Part shown: positions 17,047 to 25,821 of the stretch, in pieces
How positions within the stretch are numbered: the first letter of the stretch is position 1
Layout of the letters: the number at the start of each line of letters is the position of its first letter
Source: Bisbaumannia sp015645095
Lineage (GTDB): Bacteria > Pseudomonadota > Gammaproteobacteria > Pseudomonadales > Halomonadaceae
Length of the DNA: 64,000 bases
Direction: 5' to 3'
Assembly (NCBI GenBank): GCA_036871055.1
Contig: CP141893.1
Span: 1,054,001-1,118,000, forward strand
Made by a program: the position numbers and the translations under genes
Notes under the pieces: model-generated
What the model was told of the DNA's origin: nothing
The model's input: only the letters and a program-made list of their open reading frames with translations
Databases searched by the model: none

Positions 17047-17143
17047 TTTATGGTCGGTGGTGGCAACGGATGGCCGGTGCTTCGTGGTGCTAAGGTGGGT
17101 TGTTTTTTTATAGTTAATTGGTTTTATTGGTGTTGTTCTGTGT

Positions 17144-17159
17144 TGGCATGGGGGATGCT
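17144..17159 (+). promoter_or_regulatory. Sigma-54 (RpoN) type promoter upstream of hcp
   Basis: TGGCATGGGGGATGCT matches the consensus TGGCACG-N4-TTGCT at 14 of 16 positions counting the free spacer, with the GG and GC dinucleotides correctly spaced. Transcription would start near 17170, about 80 bases before the hcp ATG. The cluster encodes its own sigma-54 activator at 29265, which strengthens the call. Confidence 0.6.
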
Positions 17160-17251
17160 CAAGCTTTGTTGCTGACTTGTTGCTAGGTGTGTTCGTGGCA
17201 CCGTGTCAGCGCTCATCATCATAATCGCGAGTTACAGTCAGGAGGCGGGTC

Positions 17252-17770
17252 ATGCCAACCCCATGCTATATCAGTATCGAAGGAAAGACTCAGGGAAATA
17301 TTACGGCCGGGGCCTTTACTCCGGAGTCGGTGGGGAATATCTATGTCGAGGGGCACGAAGATGAGATGCTGGTGCAGGAGTTCAAGCATATCGTTACCGT
17401 GCCGACCGATCCGCAGTCGGGGCAGCCCTCCGGGCAGCGTGCCCATAAGCCCTTTATTTTCACCGTGGCGCTGAATAAGGCAGTGCCGTTGCTATATAAC
17501 GCCCTGGCCACCGGGGAGTCGTTAATCAGCGTGACGCTGAAGTGGTATCGCACCTCCAGCGATGGCAAGCAGGAGCATTTCTTCACCACTACCCTGAGCG
17601 ACGCCACCATCGTGGATATCAACCTGCGCATGCCGCACGCCCAGGATGCCAGCAAGTCGGAGTTTACCCAGTTGATGGATGTATCTCTCGGCTATCGCAA
17701 GATCGATTGGGAGCATACGGTGGCCGGCACTTCCGGCTCCGATGATTGGCGCGCCCCCGCCGAAGGCTAG
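17252..17770 (+). CDS. hcp: Type VI secretion tube protein Hcp (TssD), 172 aa
   Basis: Hcp hexamers stack to form the inner tube that is propelled out of the cell. The family signature is clear: an N-terminal MPTPCYISIEGKTQGNITAG, then VGNIYVEGHEDEM, HKPFIFTVALNKAVPLLYNA and the late SLGYRKIDWEH motif. Length is normal. AGGAGG lies eight bases before the ATG. It is followed by a strong terminator at 17865, so it is transcribed in excess of, or separately from, the rest of the cluster. Confidence 0.96.
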   Translation: MPTPCYISIEGKTQGNITAGAFTPESVGNIYVEGHEDEMLVQEFKHIVTVPTDPQSGQPSGQRAHKPFIFTVALNKAVPLLYNALATGESLISVTLKWYRTSSDGKQEHFFTTTLSDATIVDINLRMPHAQDASKSEFTQLMDVSLGYRKIDWEHTVAGTSGSDDWRAPAEG

Positions 17771-17864
17771 GCGGCATTTCTGTTCTGCGTGGCTTGGGCG
17801 CCGGCCTGGCTCGTGCTCTGGCGCTGCGACGCATTCGTGGGCCTCGTTGGTTGGTGCTCACCTG

Positions 17865-17898
17865 AGGGGAGGGGCTTTCCCCTCTCCTGCTTTTTTTT
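17865..17898 (+). terminator. Rho-independent terminator after hcp
   Basis: AGGGGAGGGG (17865-17874) pairs with CCCCTCTCCT (17879-17888) around CTTT, ten pairs with one G-T wobble, followed two bases later by eight T residues (17891-17898). Confidence 0.88.
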
Positions 17899-18105
17899 GT
17901 GCTGACCGCTGGGTGCCGTGTCGCCGTGAGCCTTCGTCTTCTGAAAGGGTAGGTAGCGCTTACGGAGGTGTGGAGAGACTCGCTGTGCGGGGTGGAACGT
18001 GATCAATGGTTAACTCTCGGCTGGCGCCGATGCTGGCGTGGCTTGGAGCGGCTAGGATCAAGGTCAGCCTATGAGTTTCCGGAAATTCGTTCGGGGGGGG
18101 GGGAG
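17899..18105 (+). promoter_or_regulatory. Leader region of the main type VI operon
   Basis: No gene is seen between the hcp terminator and tssB. A promoter for tssB onward should be here unless read-through from hcp supplies the operon. No convincing sigma-70 or sigma-54 element could be assigned. The leader ends in an 11-G tract directly before the tssB start. Confidence 0.4.
18093..18103 (+). repeat. Poly-G tract of 11 in the tssB ribosome-binding site
   Basis: Eleven consecutive G residues end two bases before the ATG at 18106, in the position where the Shine-Dalgarno sequence must lie. Homopolymers of this length slip during replication, so spacing or strength of the site could vary between cells. 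Confidence 0.8.
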
Positions 18106-18624
18106 ATGCAGAATAGTGGGAGTGTCGCTCCGAAGGAGCGTATCAATATCAAATATGTGCCAGCCACGGGTGATCAACAGGCCGAGGTCGAGTTGCCTCA
18201 AAAGCTCCTGGTGGTCGGTGATTTCAAGGGGGGGGCTGAAGAGACGCCGATCGAGGAGCGCAAGGCGGTGTCAGTCAATAAGGACAATTTTCAGTCGGTG
18301 ATGCGAGAGTTCGGCCTGGGCCTACAGGCGGTTGTGCCGAATCGGCTCGATACGGACGGAGAGGATGAGGGAAAGGAGTTGTCGGCGGCGTTGACGTTCA
18401 ATTCGCTGGATGATTTTTCCCCGGATGGTGTGGCGCGTCAGGTGCCAGAACTTCGTAAGTTGATCGAGCTGCGTGAGGCGCTCGTAGCGCTCAAGGGGCC
18501 CTTGGGCAATGTGCAGGCGTTTCGCCAGCGATTGCAGGTGCTGATCGAGAATCCGGAGACCAGACGGCAGTTGCTGGGCGAGCTCGAGATGCTGGAGGGC
18601 GCAGAGCCCTCGGATGAGGCCTGA
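18106..18624 (+). CDS. tssB: Type VI sheath small subunit TssB (VipA), 172 aa
   Basis: With TssC it builds the contractile sheath around the Hcp tube. Recognised by RINIKYVPATGDQQAEVELP, KLLVVGDFKGG, the ERKAVSVNKDNFQSVM segment and the C-terminal PELRKLIELREALVALKGPLGN helix that contacts TssC. The ATG at 18106 is chosen because family proteins start just before this block; an upstream in-frame start at 17968 would add 46 unrelated residues. The ribosome-binding site is the poly-G tract. The stop is 42 bases before tssC. Confidence 0.95.
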   Translation: MQNSGSVAPKERINIKYVPATGDQQAEVELPQKLLVVGDFKGGAEETPIEERKAVSVNKDNFQSVMREFGLGLQAVVPNRLDTDGEDEGKELSAALTFNSLDDFSPDGVARQVPELRKLIELREALVALKGPLGNVQAFRQRLQVLIENPETRRQLLGELEMLEGAEPSDEA

Positions 18625-18666
18625 TATCCCCTTGGTCAGGGTGGCGTAGAAGCGAGAGAGGTCGAT

Positions 18667-20148
18667 ATGACGGAATCATCTGGAGCCCTTGGCAAGGATC
18701 TCGAGGCTCAGACGGAAGTATCCCTGCTGGATCAGGTAATGGCTCAGACCCGCATGACGCCTGATGACGAGGGGTATGATGTCGCCAGGAAGGGGGTTGC
18801 CGCCTTCGTGGCGGAGTTGTTGAGGGATGAAACGGGGCAGTGTCAGGTCAATAAGTCCGTCGTCGATCAGATGGTCGTCGAGTTGGATCGCCGTATCGGC
18901 AGTCAAGTCGATGAGATCCTACATGATCCGGACTTTCAGCGTCTGGAATCCTCCTGGCGCGGCCTGAAGTTGTTGGTGGACCGTACCGACTTTCGTCAGA
19001 ACATCAAGATCAATGTGTTGCATGCTGCACAGGCTGAGTTGCTGGAGGACTTCGAGTTTGCGCCTGAGATCAGTCAGAGCGGTCTCTATAAGCACGTTTA
19101 TGCGGCAGAGTATGGCCAGTTCGGTGGCGAGCCGGTGGCCGCCATGGTGGGAAATTACGCATTTTCGCCTTCGGCTCCTGACGCCAAGCTGTTGCAGTAT
19201 GTGGCGGCGGTGGGGAGCATGGCCCATGCCCCCTTCCTCTCCTCGGTGGCGCCCAGCTTCTTCGGCATCGACAGCTTCGAGGAGCTGCCGAACATCAAGG
19301 ACTTCAAGGCGATCTTCGAGGGGCCCAAGTACGCCCGCTGGCGCAGCCTGCGGGAGTCCGACGATGCCCGCTACCTGGGGCTGACCGCGCCGCGCTTCCT
19401 GCTGCGCATGCCCTATGACCCGGTGGAGAACCCGGTCAAGAGCTTCAACTACCGGGAGACGGTCAGCGAGAGCCACGAGCACTACCTGTGGGGCAACACC
19501 GCCTACCTGCTGGCCGAACGCCTCAACGACAGCTTCGCCAAGTACCGCTGGTGCCCGAACATCATCGGTCCCCAGAGCGGCGGCGCCGTGGAGAACCTGC
19601 CGGTGCACACCTACGAGGCCATGGGCCAGCTGCAGGCCAAGATCCCCACCGAGGTGCTGGTCACCGACCGCCGCGAGTTCGAAATGGCCGAAGAGGGCTT
19701 CATCTCGCTGACCATGCGCAAGGGCAGCGACAACGCCGCCTTCTTCTCCGCCAATTCGGTGCAGAAGCCCAAGACCTTCCCCAACACCGCCGAGGGCAAG
19801 GCCGCCGAGACCAACTTCAAGCTCGGCACCCAACTGCCCTACATGTTCATCGTCAACCGCCTCGCCCACTACATCAAGGTGCTGCAGCGCGAGCAGATCG
19901 GCTCTTGGAAGGAGCGCCAGGACCTGGAGCGGGAACTCAACGCCTGGATTCGCCAGTACGTGGCCGACCAGGAGAACCCGCCCGCCGACGTGCGCAGCCG
20001 CCGCCCGCTGCGTGCCGCCTCCATCCAGGTCTCCGACGTGGAAGGCGACCCGGGCTGGTACAAGGTCTCCATGGCGGTGCGCCCGCACTTCAAGTACATG
20101 GGTGCCAACTTCGAGTTGTCGCTGGTGGGTCGCCTCGACAAGGAGTGA
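18667..20148 (+). CDS. tssC: Type VI sheath large subunit TssC (VipB), 493 aa
   Basis: Main contractile sheath protein, recycled by ClpV. Typical blocks include RIGSQVDEILHDPDFQRLES near residue 75, WRGLKLLVDRTDF, the FGGEPVAAMVGNYAF segment and the C-terminal HFKYMGANFELSLVGRL end. Length is normal. The DNA is mosaic: up to about 19200 it has the moderate third-position GC of its neighbours, but from about 19200 to the stop nearly every third base is G or C. The protein is intact, so this looks like replacement of a segment by homologous recombination. Followed after four bases by tssE. Confidence 0.96.
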   Translation: MTESSGALGKDLEAQTEVSLLDQVMAQTRMTPDDEGYDVARKGVAAFVAELLRDETGQCQVNKSVVDQMVVELDRRIGSQVDEILHDPDFQRLESSWRGLKLLVDRTDFRQNIKINVLHAAQAELLEDFEFAPEISQSGLYKHVYAAEYGQFGGEPVAAMVGNYAFSPSAPDAKLLQYVAAVGSMAHAPFLSSVAPSFFGIDSFEELPNIKDFKAIFEGPKYARWRSLRESDDARYLGLTAPRFLLRMPYDPVENPVKSFNYRETVSESHEHYLWGNTAYLLAERLNDSFAKYRWCPNIIGPQSGGAVENLPVHTYEAMGQLQAKIPTEVLVTDRREFEMAEEGFISLTMRKGSDNAAFFSANSVQKPKTFPNTAEGKAAETNFKLGTQLPYMFIVNRLAHYIKVLQREQIGSWKERQDLERELNAWIRQYVADQENPPADVRSRRPLRAASIQVSDVEGDPGWYKVSMAVRPHFKYMGANFELSLVGRLDKE

Positions 20149-20155
20149 GATCGTG

Positions 20156-20578
20156 ATGGTCGATGCGGGATGCGGCGGCGGGCGCTTGTTCGAGCGTCTT
20201 TGTGATCCTGGGGGAGCAGTGGTAGAGGCGGCGTCGATGGAGGCGGAGGTTCTGGGGTCCATCAAGCGCCATCTGGTCGATCTGCTCAACAGTCATCCGG
20301 GGCATAGCGAATCCGCCCCGGAGCTGGGTCTGCTGGATTTCAATGATGCCACCCTGGGGGTGCTGGATCTGGAGCTTCGGGTCGAGCGGGCGATTCAGGA
20401 GTGTATCGAGCGCTTCGAGCCGCGGGTCAGTCGGGTCAGTGTCACGACACTTTCGAATGATGGCGAGTCTTTGTATTTGCGCTTTCAAGTGCAGGCCACC
20501 CTGGAGTTGGGGCGTGTGCCGACTCAGGCCACGATTGATCTTCTGCTCAATAACAAGCGGTATCACTGCGAAACCTGA
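20156..20578 (+). CDS. tssE: Type VI baseplate protein TssE (gp25-like), 140 aa
   Basis: Baseplate wedge component related to phage T4 gp25. Matches the family by SIKRHLVDLLNSHPGHSES, GLLDFNDA, the IQECIERFEPRVSRVSV block and the closing YHCET. The ATG at 20156 directly follows an in-frame GTG at 20153; either could be used. The first 27 residues (VDAGCGGGRLFERLCDPG and following) contain the LFERL segment common to TssE N-termini. Translation is probably coupled to tssC. Codon style returns to the lower-GC type. Confidence 0.9.
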   Translation: MVDAGCGGGRLFERLCDPGGAVVEAASMEAEVLGSIKRHLVDLLNSHPGHSESAPELGLLDFNDATLGVLDLELRVERAIQECIERFEPRVSRVSVTTLSNDGESLYLRFQVQATLELGRVPTQATIDLLLNNKRYHCET

Positions 20579-20585
20579 GGACGTC

Positions 20586-22349
20586 ATGCCAAATCGCTAC
20601 TATCGGGACGAGCTGGATTATTTGAGACGACAGGGGCGGGAGTTTGCCGAGAGCCATCCTGGCCTGTGTCGTTTCCTTGCCGAACAGAGTGTCGACCCTG
20701 ATGTGGAGCGGTTGCTCGAGGGATTTGCTTTCCTCTCCGGGCGCGTGCGTGAGAAGATCGAGGATGAGTTTCCTGAGTTGACCCATTCGCTGATCAGCAT
20801 GCTCTGGCCCAATTACTTGCGGCCGGTGCCGAGCATGACGATCATACAGTTCACTCCTCATCGACACAGCTTGAGTCATGCTCAGCGAGTGGCGCGAGGC
20901 ACTTATTTGGCCAGTCGTGAAGTGCAGGGGGAGAGTTGCCGGTTCCGTACTTGCCATGAGTTGATGCTCTATCCATTGACTCACGCCGGCATGGAGGTGC
21001 ATCACTCCAGGGAGGCCTCCGTGGTAGAGCTGGGGCTGAAAACCCATGGCTCTCAGCCCCTCGATGGGTTGGGGATAGAGGATCTTCGCCTCTATTTGGG
21101 GGGGAGTGATTACACGGCGAAGACCCTCTATCTATGGTTTAACCACTACCTGGCGAGAATCGAGCTGGAGGTGGACGGGAGCGTACTGACGCTGCCGCCC
21201 CAGGCGGTGACGCCGGTCGGCTTCTCGCAGGATGATTCCCTGTTGCCTTATCCCCGAAATGTTTACCAGGGCTATCGCATTCTTCAGGAGTATCTTTGTT
21301 TCCCCGAGGCCTTCCAGTTTATCGATATCAAGGGGATGGGGCAGCAGCTCTCGGGAGTGGTCGGGAACGAGGTGGTGCTGCGTTTTACCTTTTCCCGAAC
21401 CCTGCCCGCGGATGCTCGTGTGAGAGAGGAAAACCTGGCATTGCACTGTACGCCGGCGATCAATCTCTTTCTTCATGATGCCGACCCTATCGATCTGCGT
21501 GGTAAGAGCAGTGAGTATCGCATTGTTCCCAGTGGCCGTTCGGCCGCTCACCATGAGGTCTTCAGTGTCGATGCGGTGGAAGGTTGGTTGGAAGGTGGTG
21601 TGGCCAATCGGCGCGGTGAGCATCGCCGTTATGTCCCCTTCGAGAGCTTTGAGCATCAGGTCGAGCGCGATCGTGGGCGGCAGTTCTTCTACTACCGTAT
21701 TCGCATTCGTGACAGCCTTCGTGGCGATGGTTTCGATCATGATATTTCTTTCGTGCGCGGTGATGAAAGGGAGTGTCAGGGATTGAGCGAGACCATCTCG
21801 CTGACCCTGACCTGCAGTAATCGTGAACTGCCAGAGCAGCTGGCAGCAGGCGATATCTGTGTGCCTACGGAGGAGAGTCCGGCATTCGCCGAGTTTCGCA
21901 ATATCTCCAAGCCTACCCCATCGATGAGGCCGAGTCTGGATGGAGGCTTGTTATGGACACTGATCTCCAACCTGTCACTTAACTATCTGTCATTACTCGA
22001 CCGGGATGCCTTGTGCTCGGTGTTGAGAGCCTACGACTTTCGCGCCGGTGTCGATCGCCAGGCCGAACGAGTGGCACAGAAGCGGTTATCCAGCATTATC
22101 GATATTCAGACACGACCGGTGGATCGCCTGTATCGCGGATTCCCCGTCCGTGGGCTGAGAACCAACATGACACTGGATCAGGCGGCGTTTGGCGGTGAGG
22201 GGGAGCTTTATCAGTTTGCCTCGGTGTTGTCTCGGTTCTTTTCCTTGTATGCCAGCATCAACTCCTTCCATGAGCTGCATGTAACCAATCATCATAATCG
22301 CGAGCGTTATTCATGGAATCTTCAGCCGGGACAGCAACCGTTAATGTAG
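20586..22349 (+). CDS. tssF: Type VI baseplate protein TssF (VasA), 587 aa
   Basis: Baseplate wedge protein that pairs with TssG. Start at 20586 gives the canonical N-terminus MPNRYYRDELDYLRRQGREF; the in-frame extension upstream overlaps tssE and is a shadow. Family blocks seen are VERLLEGFAFLSGRVREKIEDEFPEL, LYPHYLRP-type LWPNYLRPVPSM, and the C-terminal FFSLYASINSFHELHV. It starts seven bases after the tssE stop and its end overlaps tssG by 37 bases. Confidence 0.95.
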   Translation: MPNRYYRDELDYLRRQGREFAESHPGLCRFLAEQSVDPDVERLLEGFAFLSGRVREKIEDEFPELTHSLISMLWPNYLRPVPSMTIIQFTPHRHSLSHAQRVARGTYLASREVQGESCRFRTCHELMLYPLTHAGMEVHHSREASVVELGLKTHGSQPLDGLGIEDLRLYLGGSDYTAKTLYLWFNHYLARIELEVDGSVLTLPPQAVTPVGFSQDDSLLPYPRNVYQGYRILQEYLCFPEAFQFIDIKGMGQQLSGVVGNEVVLRFTFSRTLPADARVREENLALHCTPAINLFLHDADPIDLRGKSSEYRIVPSGRSAAHHEVFSVDAVEGWLEGGVANRRGEHRRYVPFESFEHQVERDRGRQFFYYRIRIRDSLRGDGFDHDISFVRGDERECQGLSETISLTLTCSNRELPEQLAAGDICVPTEESPAFAEFRNISKPTPSMRPSLDGGLLWTLISNLSLNYLSLLDRDALCSVLRAYDFRAGVDRQAERVAQKRLSSIIDIQTRPVDRLYRGFPVRGLRTNMTLDQAAFGGEGELYQFASVLSRFFSLYASINSFHELHVTNHHNRERYSWNLQPGQQPLM

Positions 22350-23332
22350 GCAGGTCTCCGCTGTTAGCTGGGGCTCGTCACTATGGGTTTTACCACCTGG
22401 TGGAGTTGCTTCACCAGTTCCATGGCGATGACCTGGAAGGGGATCGCGAGGCGCCTTCCGTTGCCGAGCGCGTGCATTTTCGGGCTTCTGCATCCCTGGG
22501 GTTTCCCTGCAGTGATGTGCTCGACCTCGTGGCGAAGGACGATGACCGCTATGAGATGCGGGTCAGTTTTTTGGGATTGCAGGGGGCCCAGTCTCCCTTG
22601 CCGGGATATTACCTGGAGACCCTGGCCCATGCCGAGGCACAGGGAGATGGGGTGGCGGGTGATTTTCTCAACCTCTTCAATCATCGCTTGCTGGTTCTGT
22701 TGCATCGTGGCTGGCGCAAGTTTCGCCACCATGTGCGTTATCAGGATGGTGCACAGGATGGCCTGTCGGCGACGGTCTTCGCGCTGGTGGGCCTGGGCGA
22801 TGAGCGATTGCGTGGTGAGGCACCGATACCCTGGAGCAAGATGCTGGCCTATGCCGGTCTCTTGGCGGGGCGTTCACGCTCCCCGGACGTGGTGTCCGGC
22901 ATCGTCGCCCATTGCTTCGATCTGGATCGGGTCGAGATCCGGCCCTGGGTCGTTCGCTGGGTGACCATTCCCGAGGATCAGCGCGCCTGTCTCGGCGTGG
23001 CTGGCGTCACCCTGGGACAGGAGTTGGTCGCCGGGTCCCGGGTGTCCGATATCAGCGGCAAGTTCGCGCTCTGTCTGCGCGGCCTGACCCAGGCACGCTT
23101 TCGGGACTTCTTGCCCGATGGTCGTGATCATCGGGCGTTACGCACCTTGATTGCATTCGTGCTGCGGGAGCCATTGGCCTATGACCTGGAACTCGAGCTA
23201 TTGGAACCCGAGGTACAGCCGATGCATTTGGGGCAGGCGGGGAGTTGTCAGCTGGGCTGGACGACCTTCGTGGACCCCTATGGTGATGCCGCGGTCGGAC
23301 AGCCTCGGGTCAGGATACAAATGACATGGTGA
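22313..23332 (+). CDS. tssG: Type VI baseplate protein TssG (VasB), 339 aa
   Basis: Completes the TssEFG baseplate wedge. Recognisable by HYGFYHLVELLHQ, VHFRASASLGFPCSDV, FLGLQGAQSPLPGYYLE and FLNLFNHRLLVLLHRGW. Length matches the family. Its start overlaps the tssF end, a normal feature of these operons. Confidence 0.94.
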   Translation: MESSAGTATVNVGRSPLLAGARHYGFYHLVELLHQFHGDDLEGDREAPSVAERVHFRASASLGFPCSDVLDLVAKDDDRYEMRVSFLGLQGAQSPLPGYYLETLAHAEAQGDGVAGDFLNLFNHRLLVLLHRGWRKFRHHVRYQDGAQDGLSATVFALVGLGDERLRGEAPIPWSKMLAYAGLLAGRSRSPDVVSGIVAHCFDLDRVEIRPWVVRWVTIPEDQRACLGVAGVTLGQELVAGSRVSDISGKFALCLRGLTQARFRDFLPDGRDHRALRTLIAFVLREPLAYDLELELLEPEVQPMHLGQAGSCQLGWTTFVDPYGDAAVGQPRVRIQMTW

Positions 23333-23339
23333 TGTTTTT

Positions 23340-23951
23340 ATGAGTGCCTCTCTTTCGCCGCGGGTCGTGACCCTGATCGTGATCAATCGTGAGCGGCTGG
23401 TGGGCCCTTCCACCGCCAGCCATGTCTTTTCCTTGAGTGGGGGGACGCTGGGCAGCGCCCCGACGGATGACTGGGTATTGCAGGATGGGCAGAGGCGAGT
23501 GCGTGAGGGACATGCCGCGATTCGCTTCCTCGAGGGCCACTTCTGCCTGGTCGACTGTTGCGGGGAGACCTTTATCAATGGGGGACGCCTACCGCTCGGC
23601 CGCCGCCGTCGTGCGGCCTTGAGAGATGGCGATGAATTGGGACTGGGTGGCTATCGACTGCGGGTGCATTTGGGCGACTGGAACGTCGAGGGAGTGGGGC
23701 TGGAGAGCCTGATACCCGATGCGCGACCGACTTCTGTCGAAGGGGAGACCCCGTTGACGGTGGGGGCACATCAGATTCCACAGGTGGGTTTGACGGAGCG
23801 CCCGGAGCCGTCGCCCGACGTGGATCCTCTGGTGGCCTTGAATGAAGGCAGCAGCCTAGCGGAAGGCGATGGCCTGGATGTCGAATGTTGCGAGGCGCGT
23901 CGAGGGGGGGCAGGCCCCGGACGTTCACCATGGTCGGAGGGGGGCGCATGA
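23340..23951 (+). CDS. FHA-domain type VI accessory protein (203 aa)
   Basis: FHA domains bind phosphothreonine. Residues about 30-115 show the pattern: GTLGSAPTDDWVL, then REGHAAI with the conserved His, FCLVDCCGETFINGG, and LRDGDELGLGGYRLRV. The rest is low-complexity and acidic. It occupies the position of VCA0112 in V. cholerae but is much shorter than usual type VI FHA proteins, which have a long C-terminal region. No threonine kinase (PpkA) or phosphatase (PppA) gene is in the cluster, so its partner is unknown. Overlaps tssJ by four bases. Confidence 0.85.
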   Translation: MSASLSPRVVTLIVINRERLVGPSTASHVFSLSGGTLGSAPTDDWVLQDGQRRVREGHAAIRFLEGHFCLVDCCGETFINGGRLPLGRRRRAALRDGDELGLGGYRLRVHLGDWNVEGVGLESLIPDARPTSVEGETPLTVGAHQIPQVGLTERPEPSPDVDPLVALNEGSSLAEGDGLDVECCEARRGGAGPGRSPWSEGGA

Positions 23952-24481
23952 GTCGTGTTCAGGGGGTGGTCGGGGGACTGGTGTTGGTTCTCTTGCTCGG
24001 GGGCTGCGCCTCGACTCGCGAGGCGATGGGTAAGGCGTGGCAGGTGGTGAAGGATCCATCGATCCCCGTGGGACATCCCGAGGTGCAGCCGACCCGGGTC
24101 GCTCTGGCGATGGTCGCCGAGCCGAACGTCAATGCCGATGATGAGGGGGCGGGGGCGCCATTGCGCTTCCAGATCCTCCAGCTCAAGGACGACTCCATGC
24201 TGATGGCCGCCGATCATCAACAGTTGCTCGACGACTTGCCGGGGGTCTTGGGTAGCAACTACCTGAGCCACGACGACTTCACCCTGCTGCCCGGCCAGTG
24301 GAAGTTCTATGAGCCCTTCGAGGTCGATGAGCAGGCGCGTTATCTGGGCATCATCGCTTTCTATCGTGAACCCGATAGCGCCCAGTGGAAGAAGGTGGTG
24401 AGAATCATGCCTCAGGGCCGTGCCTATCATCTTCTGGTGCATTTGCGTGAGTTCGAAGTCGAGCTGAGGAAGGAGGAGTAA
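23948..24481 (+). CDS. tssJ: Type VI outer-membrane lipoprotein TssJ (VasD), 177 aa
   Basis: Anchors the membrane complex by binding the TssM periplasmic domain. The start at 23948 overlaps the FHA stop as ATGA and yields a lipoprotein signal peptide with lipobox LLGGC (Cys at residue 20). Family features are PLRFQILQLKDDSMLMAADH, a FTLLPGQWKFYEPFEV block and YLGIIAFYREPD. Overlaps tssK by one base. Confidence 0.93.
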   Translation: MSRVQGVVGGLVLVLLLGGCASTREAMGKAWQVVKDPSIPVGHPEVQPTRVALAMVAEPNVNADDEGAGAPLRFQILQLKDDSMLMAADHQQLLDDLPGVLGSNYLSHDDFTLLPGQWKFYEPFEVDEQARYLGIIAFYREPDSAQWKKVVRIMPQGRAYHLLVHLREFEVELRKEE

Positions 24482-25821
24482 TGGCCAGTCGTAATCGCGT
24501 GGTGTGGAGCGAAGGCCTGTTCATCAAGCCTCAGCACTTCCAGCAGCAGCAGCGTAGCCTCGAGGGCATTGTCGACATCCGTTTGCGGGGTGTGGCCCCC
24601 TATCGCCACGGCTTCTTGTCGGTGGCGCTGAATGCCGAATACCTGAGTTTCGGGCGCATTGCGGTGAGCCAGGCGACAGGGGTGTTCCCGGATGGTACTC
24701 CCTTCCAGTTGCCCGATGATGATCTGGAGCCGAGGCCCCTGGAGATCGGTGATGCCTCCGTCGCCAATCAAATCGTCTACTTGGGGGTGCCGCTGGCGAC
24801 CGATGGGGTCGTGGAGGTCGCTCGGGAGGCGTCCGCCTTGTCGAGCCGGTATCTTGCCGAGCCGCGTCAGGTGCGAGACCTGCACTCCCGGGACGGTGAT
24901 CTGGTCGATCTCGAGTTGGCTCGCGTTGCGCCTCGGCTATTGCTCGAGGAGGAGGATAGGAGCGCCTATGCCTGCTTGGCGCTGTGCCGCATCCTCGATC
25001 GGCGCACGGATGGCAGTCTGGTGCTGGATGAGCAGTTCCTGCCCAGCCTGCTCAATGTCCAGGCATCGTCGTTGCTGCAGCGTTACGTCGCGGAAATGGC
25101 TGGATTGATGCGCGAGAGGGCTCGGAACTTGGCATCGCGGTTGGCGGCGCCGGCACAGAGCGGGGTGGCCGAAGTCGCCGACTTCCAACTACTGCAAGTG
25201 CTCAATCGGTCTCAAGCCACTTTCCAGCATCTGGCCAGGCTCGGTTCGCTGCACCCGGAGCGGCTCTATGTCGCGATGCTGGAAACCTGTAGCGAGCTGG
25301 CCACCTTTACCGGAGAGTCGCGGCTGCCGCCGGAATTTCCCGCCTATGATCATGACTATCCCGAGCAGGCCTTTCGCCCCTTGATGCAGACGCTACGCCA
25401 GTCGCTGTCCACGGTGATCGAGCCCCGCGCCCTGGCCATTCCATTGCAATCCCAGCGTTATGGGGTGCGGGTGGCCACCCTGAGTGATCTCGGCCTGCTC
25501 GAGGGGGCCGACTTTATTCTGGCGGTGCGCGCCGATCTGGCGCCGGATCGGGTACGCCAGTTGTTCGTACAGCAGACCAAGGTGGCCAGCGTCGAGCGCA
25601 TCCGCGACCTCATCACCCTGCAACTGCCGGGGATTCCACTGGAACCGCTGCCAGTGGCCCCCCGCGAGTTGCCCTACCACGCAGGCTACAGCTATTTCCG
25701 TCTCAATCGTGGCGACCAGGCCTGGAGCATGCTGGAGGATGGCAGTGGCTTTGCCTTCCATGTGGCCGGTGATTTTCCAGGGCTGGAGATGCAATTTTGG
25801 GCGATCAGGAGCCAGGCATGA
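24481..25821 (+). CDS. tssK: Type VI baseplate-membrane adaptor TssK (VasE), 446 aa
   Basis: Links the TssEFG baseplate to TssL and TssM. The N-terminus NRVVWSEGLFIKPQHFQQQQR is diagnostic, with later PQVRDLHSRDG-like and IPLEPLPVAPRELPYHAGYSYFRL blocks. Length is normal. The ATG overlaps the tssJ stop (TAATG) and the stop overlaps tssL. Confidence 0.95.
   Translation: MASRNRVVWSEGLFIKPQHFQQQQRSLEGIVDIRLRGVAPYRHGFLSVALNAEYLSFGRIAVSQATGVFPDGTPFQLPDDDLEPRPLEIGDASVANQIVYLGVPLATDGVVEVAREASALSSRYLAEPRQVRDLHSRDGDLVDLELARVAPRLLLEEEDRSAYACLALCRILDRRTDGSLVLDEQFLPSLLNVQASSLLQRYVAEMAGLMRERARNLASRLAAPAQSGVAEVADFQLLQVLNRSQATFQHLARLGSLHPERLYVAMLETCSELATFTGESRLPPEFPAYDHDYPEQAFRPLMQTLRQSLSTVIEPRALAIPLQSQRYGVRVATLSDLGLLEGADFILAVRADLAPDRVRQLFVQQTKVASVERIRDLITLQLPGIPLEPLPVAPRELPYHAGYSYFRLNRGDQAWSMLEDGSGFAFHVAGDFPGLEMQFWAIRSQA

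Larger units (their letters stand above)
16781..17251. promoter_or_regulatory. Divergent control region between pilus chaperone and hcp
   Basis: About 470 bases without a gene. The left side must hold the promoter of the chaperone-usher operon. The right side carries a sigma-54-type promoter (17144-17159) and tandem 11-bp repeats (17025-17046), listed separately. The middle is AT-rich (17100-17140). Short open frames here overlap the regulatory elements and are not credible genes. Confidence 0.6.

Noticed and set aside
16969..17175. 68-codon frame upstream of hcp
   Set aside because: It overlaps the sigma-54 promoter and tandem repeats, has a Trp/Cys-rich low-quality sequence and no ribosome-binding site.
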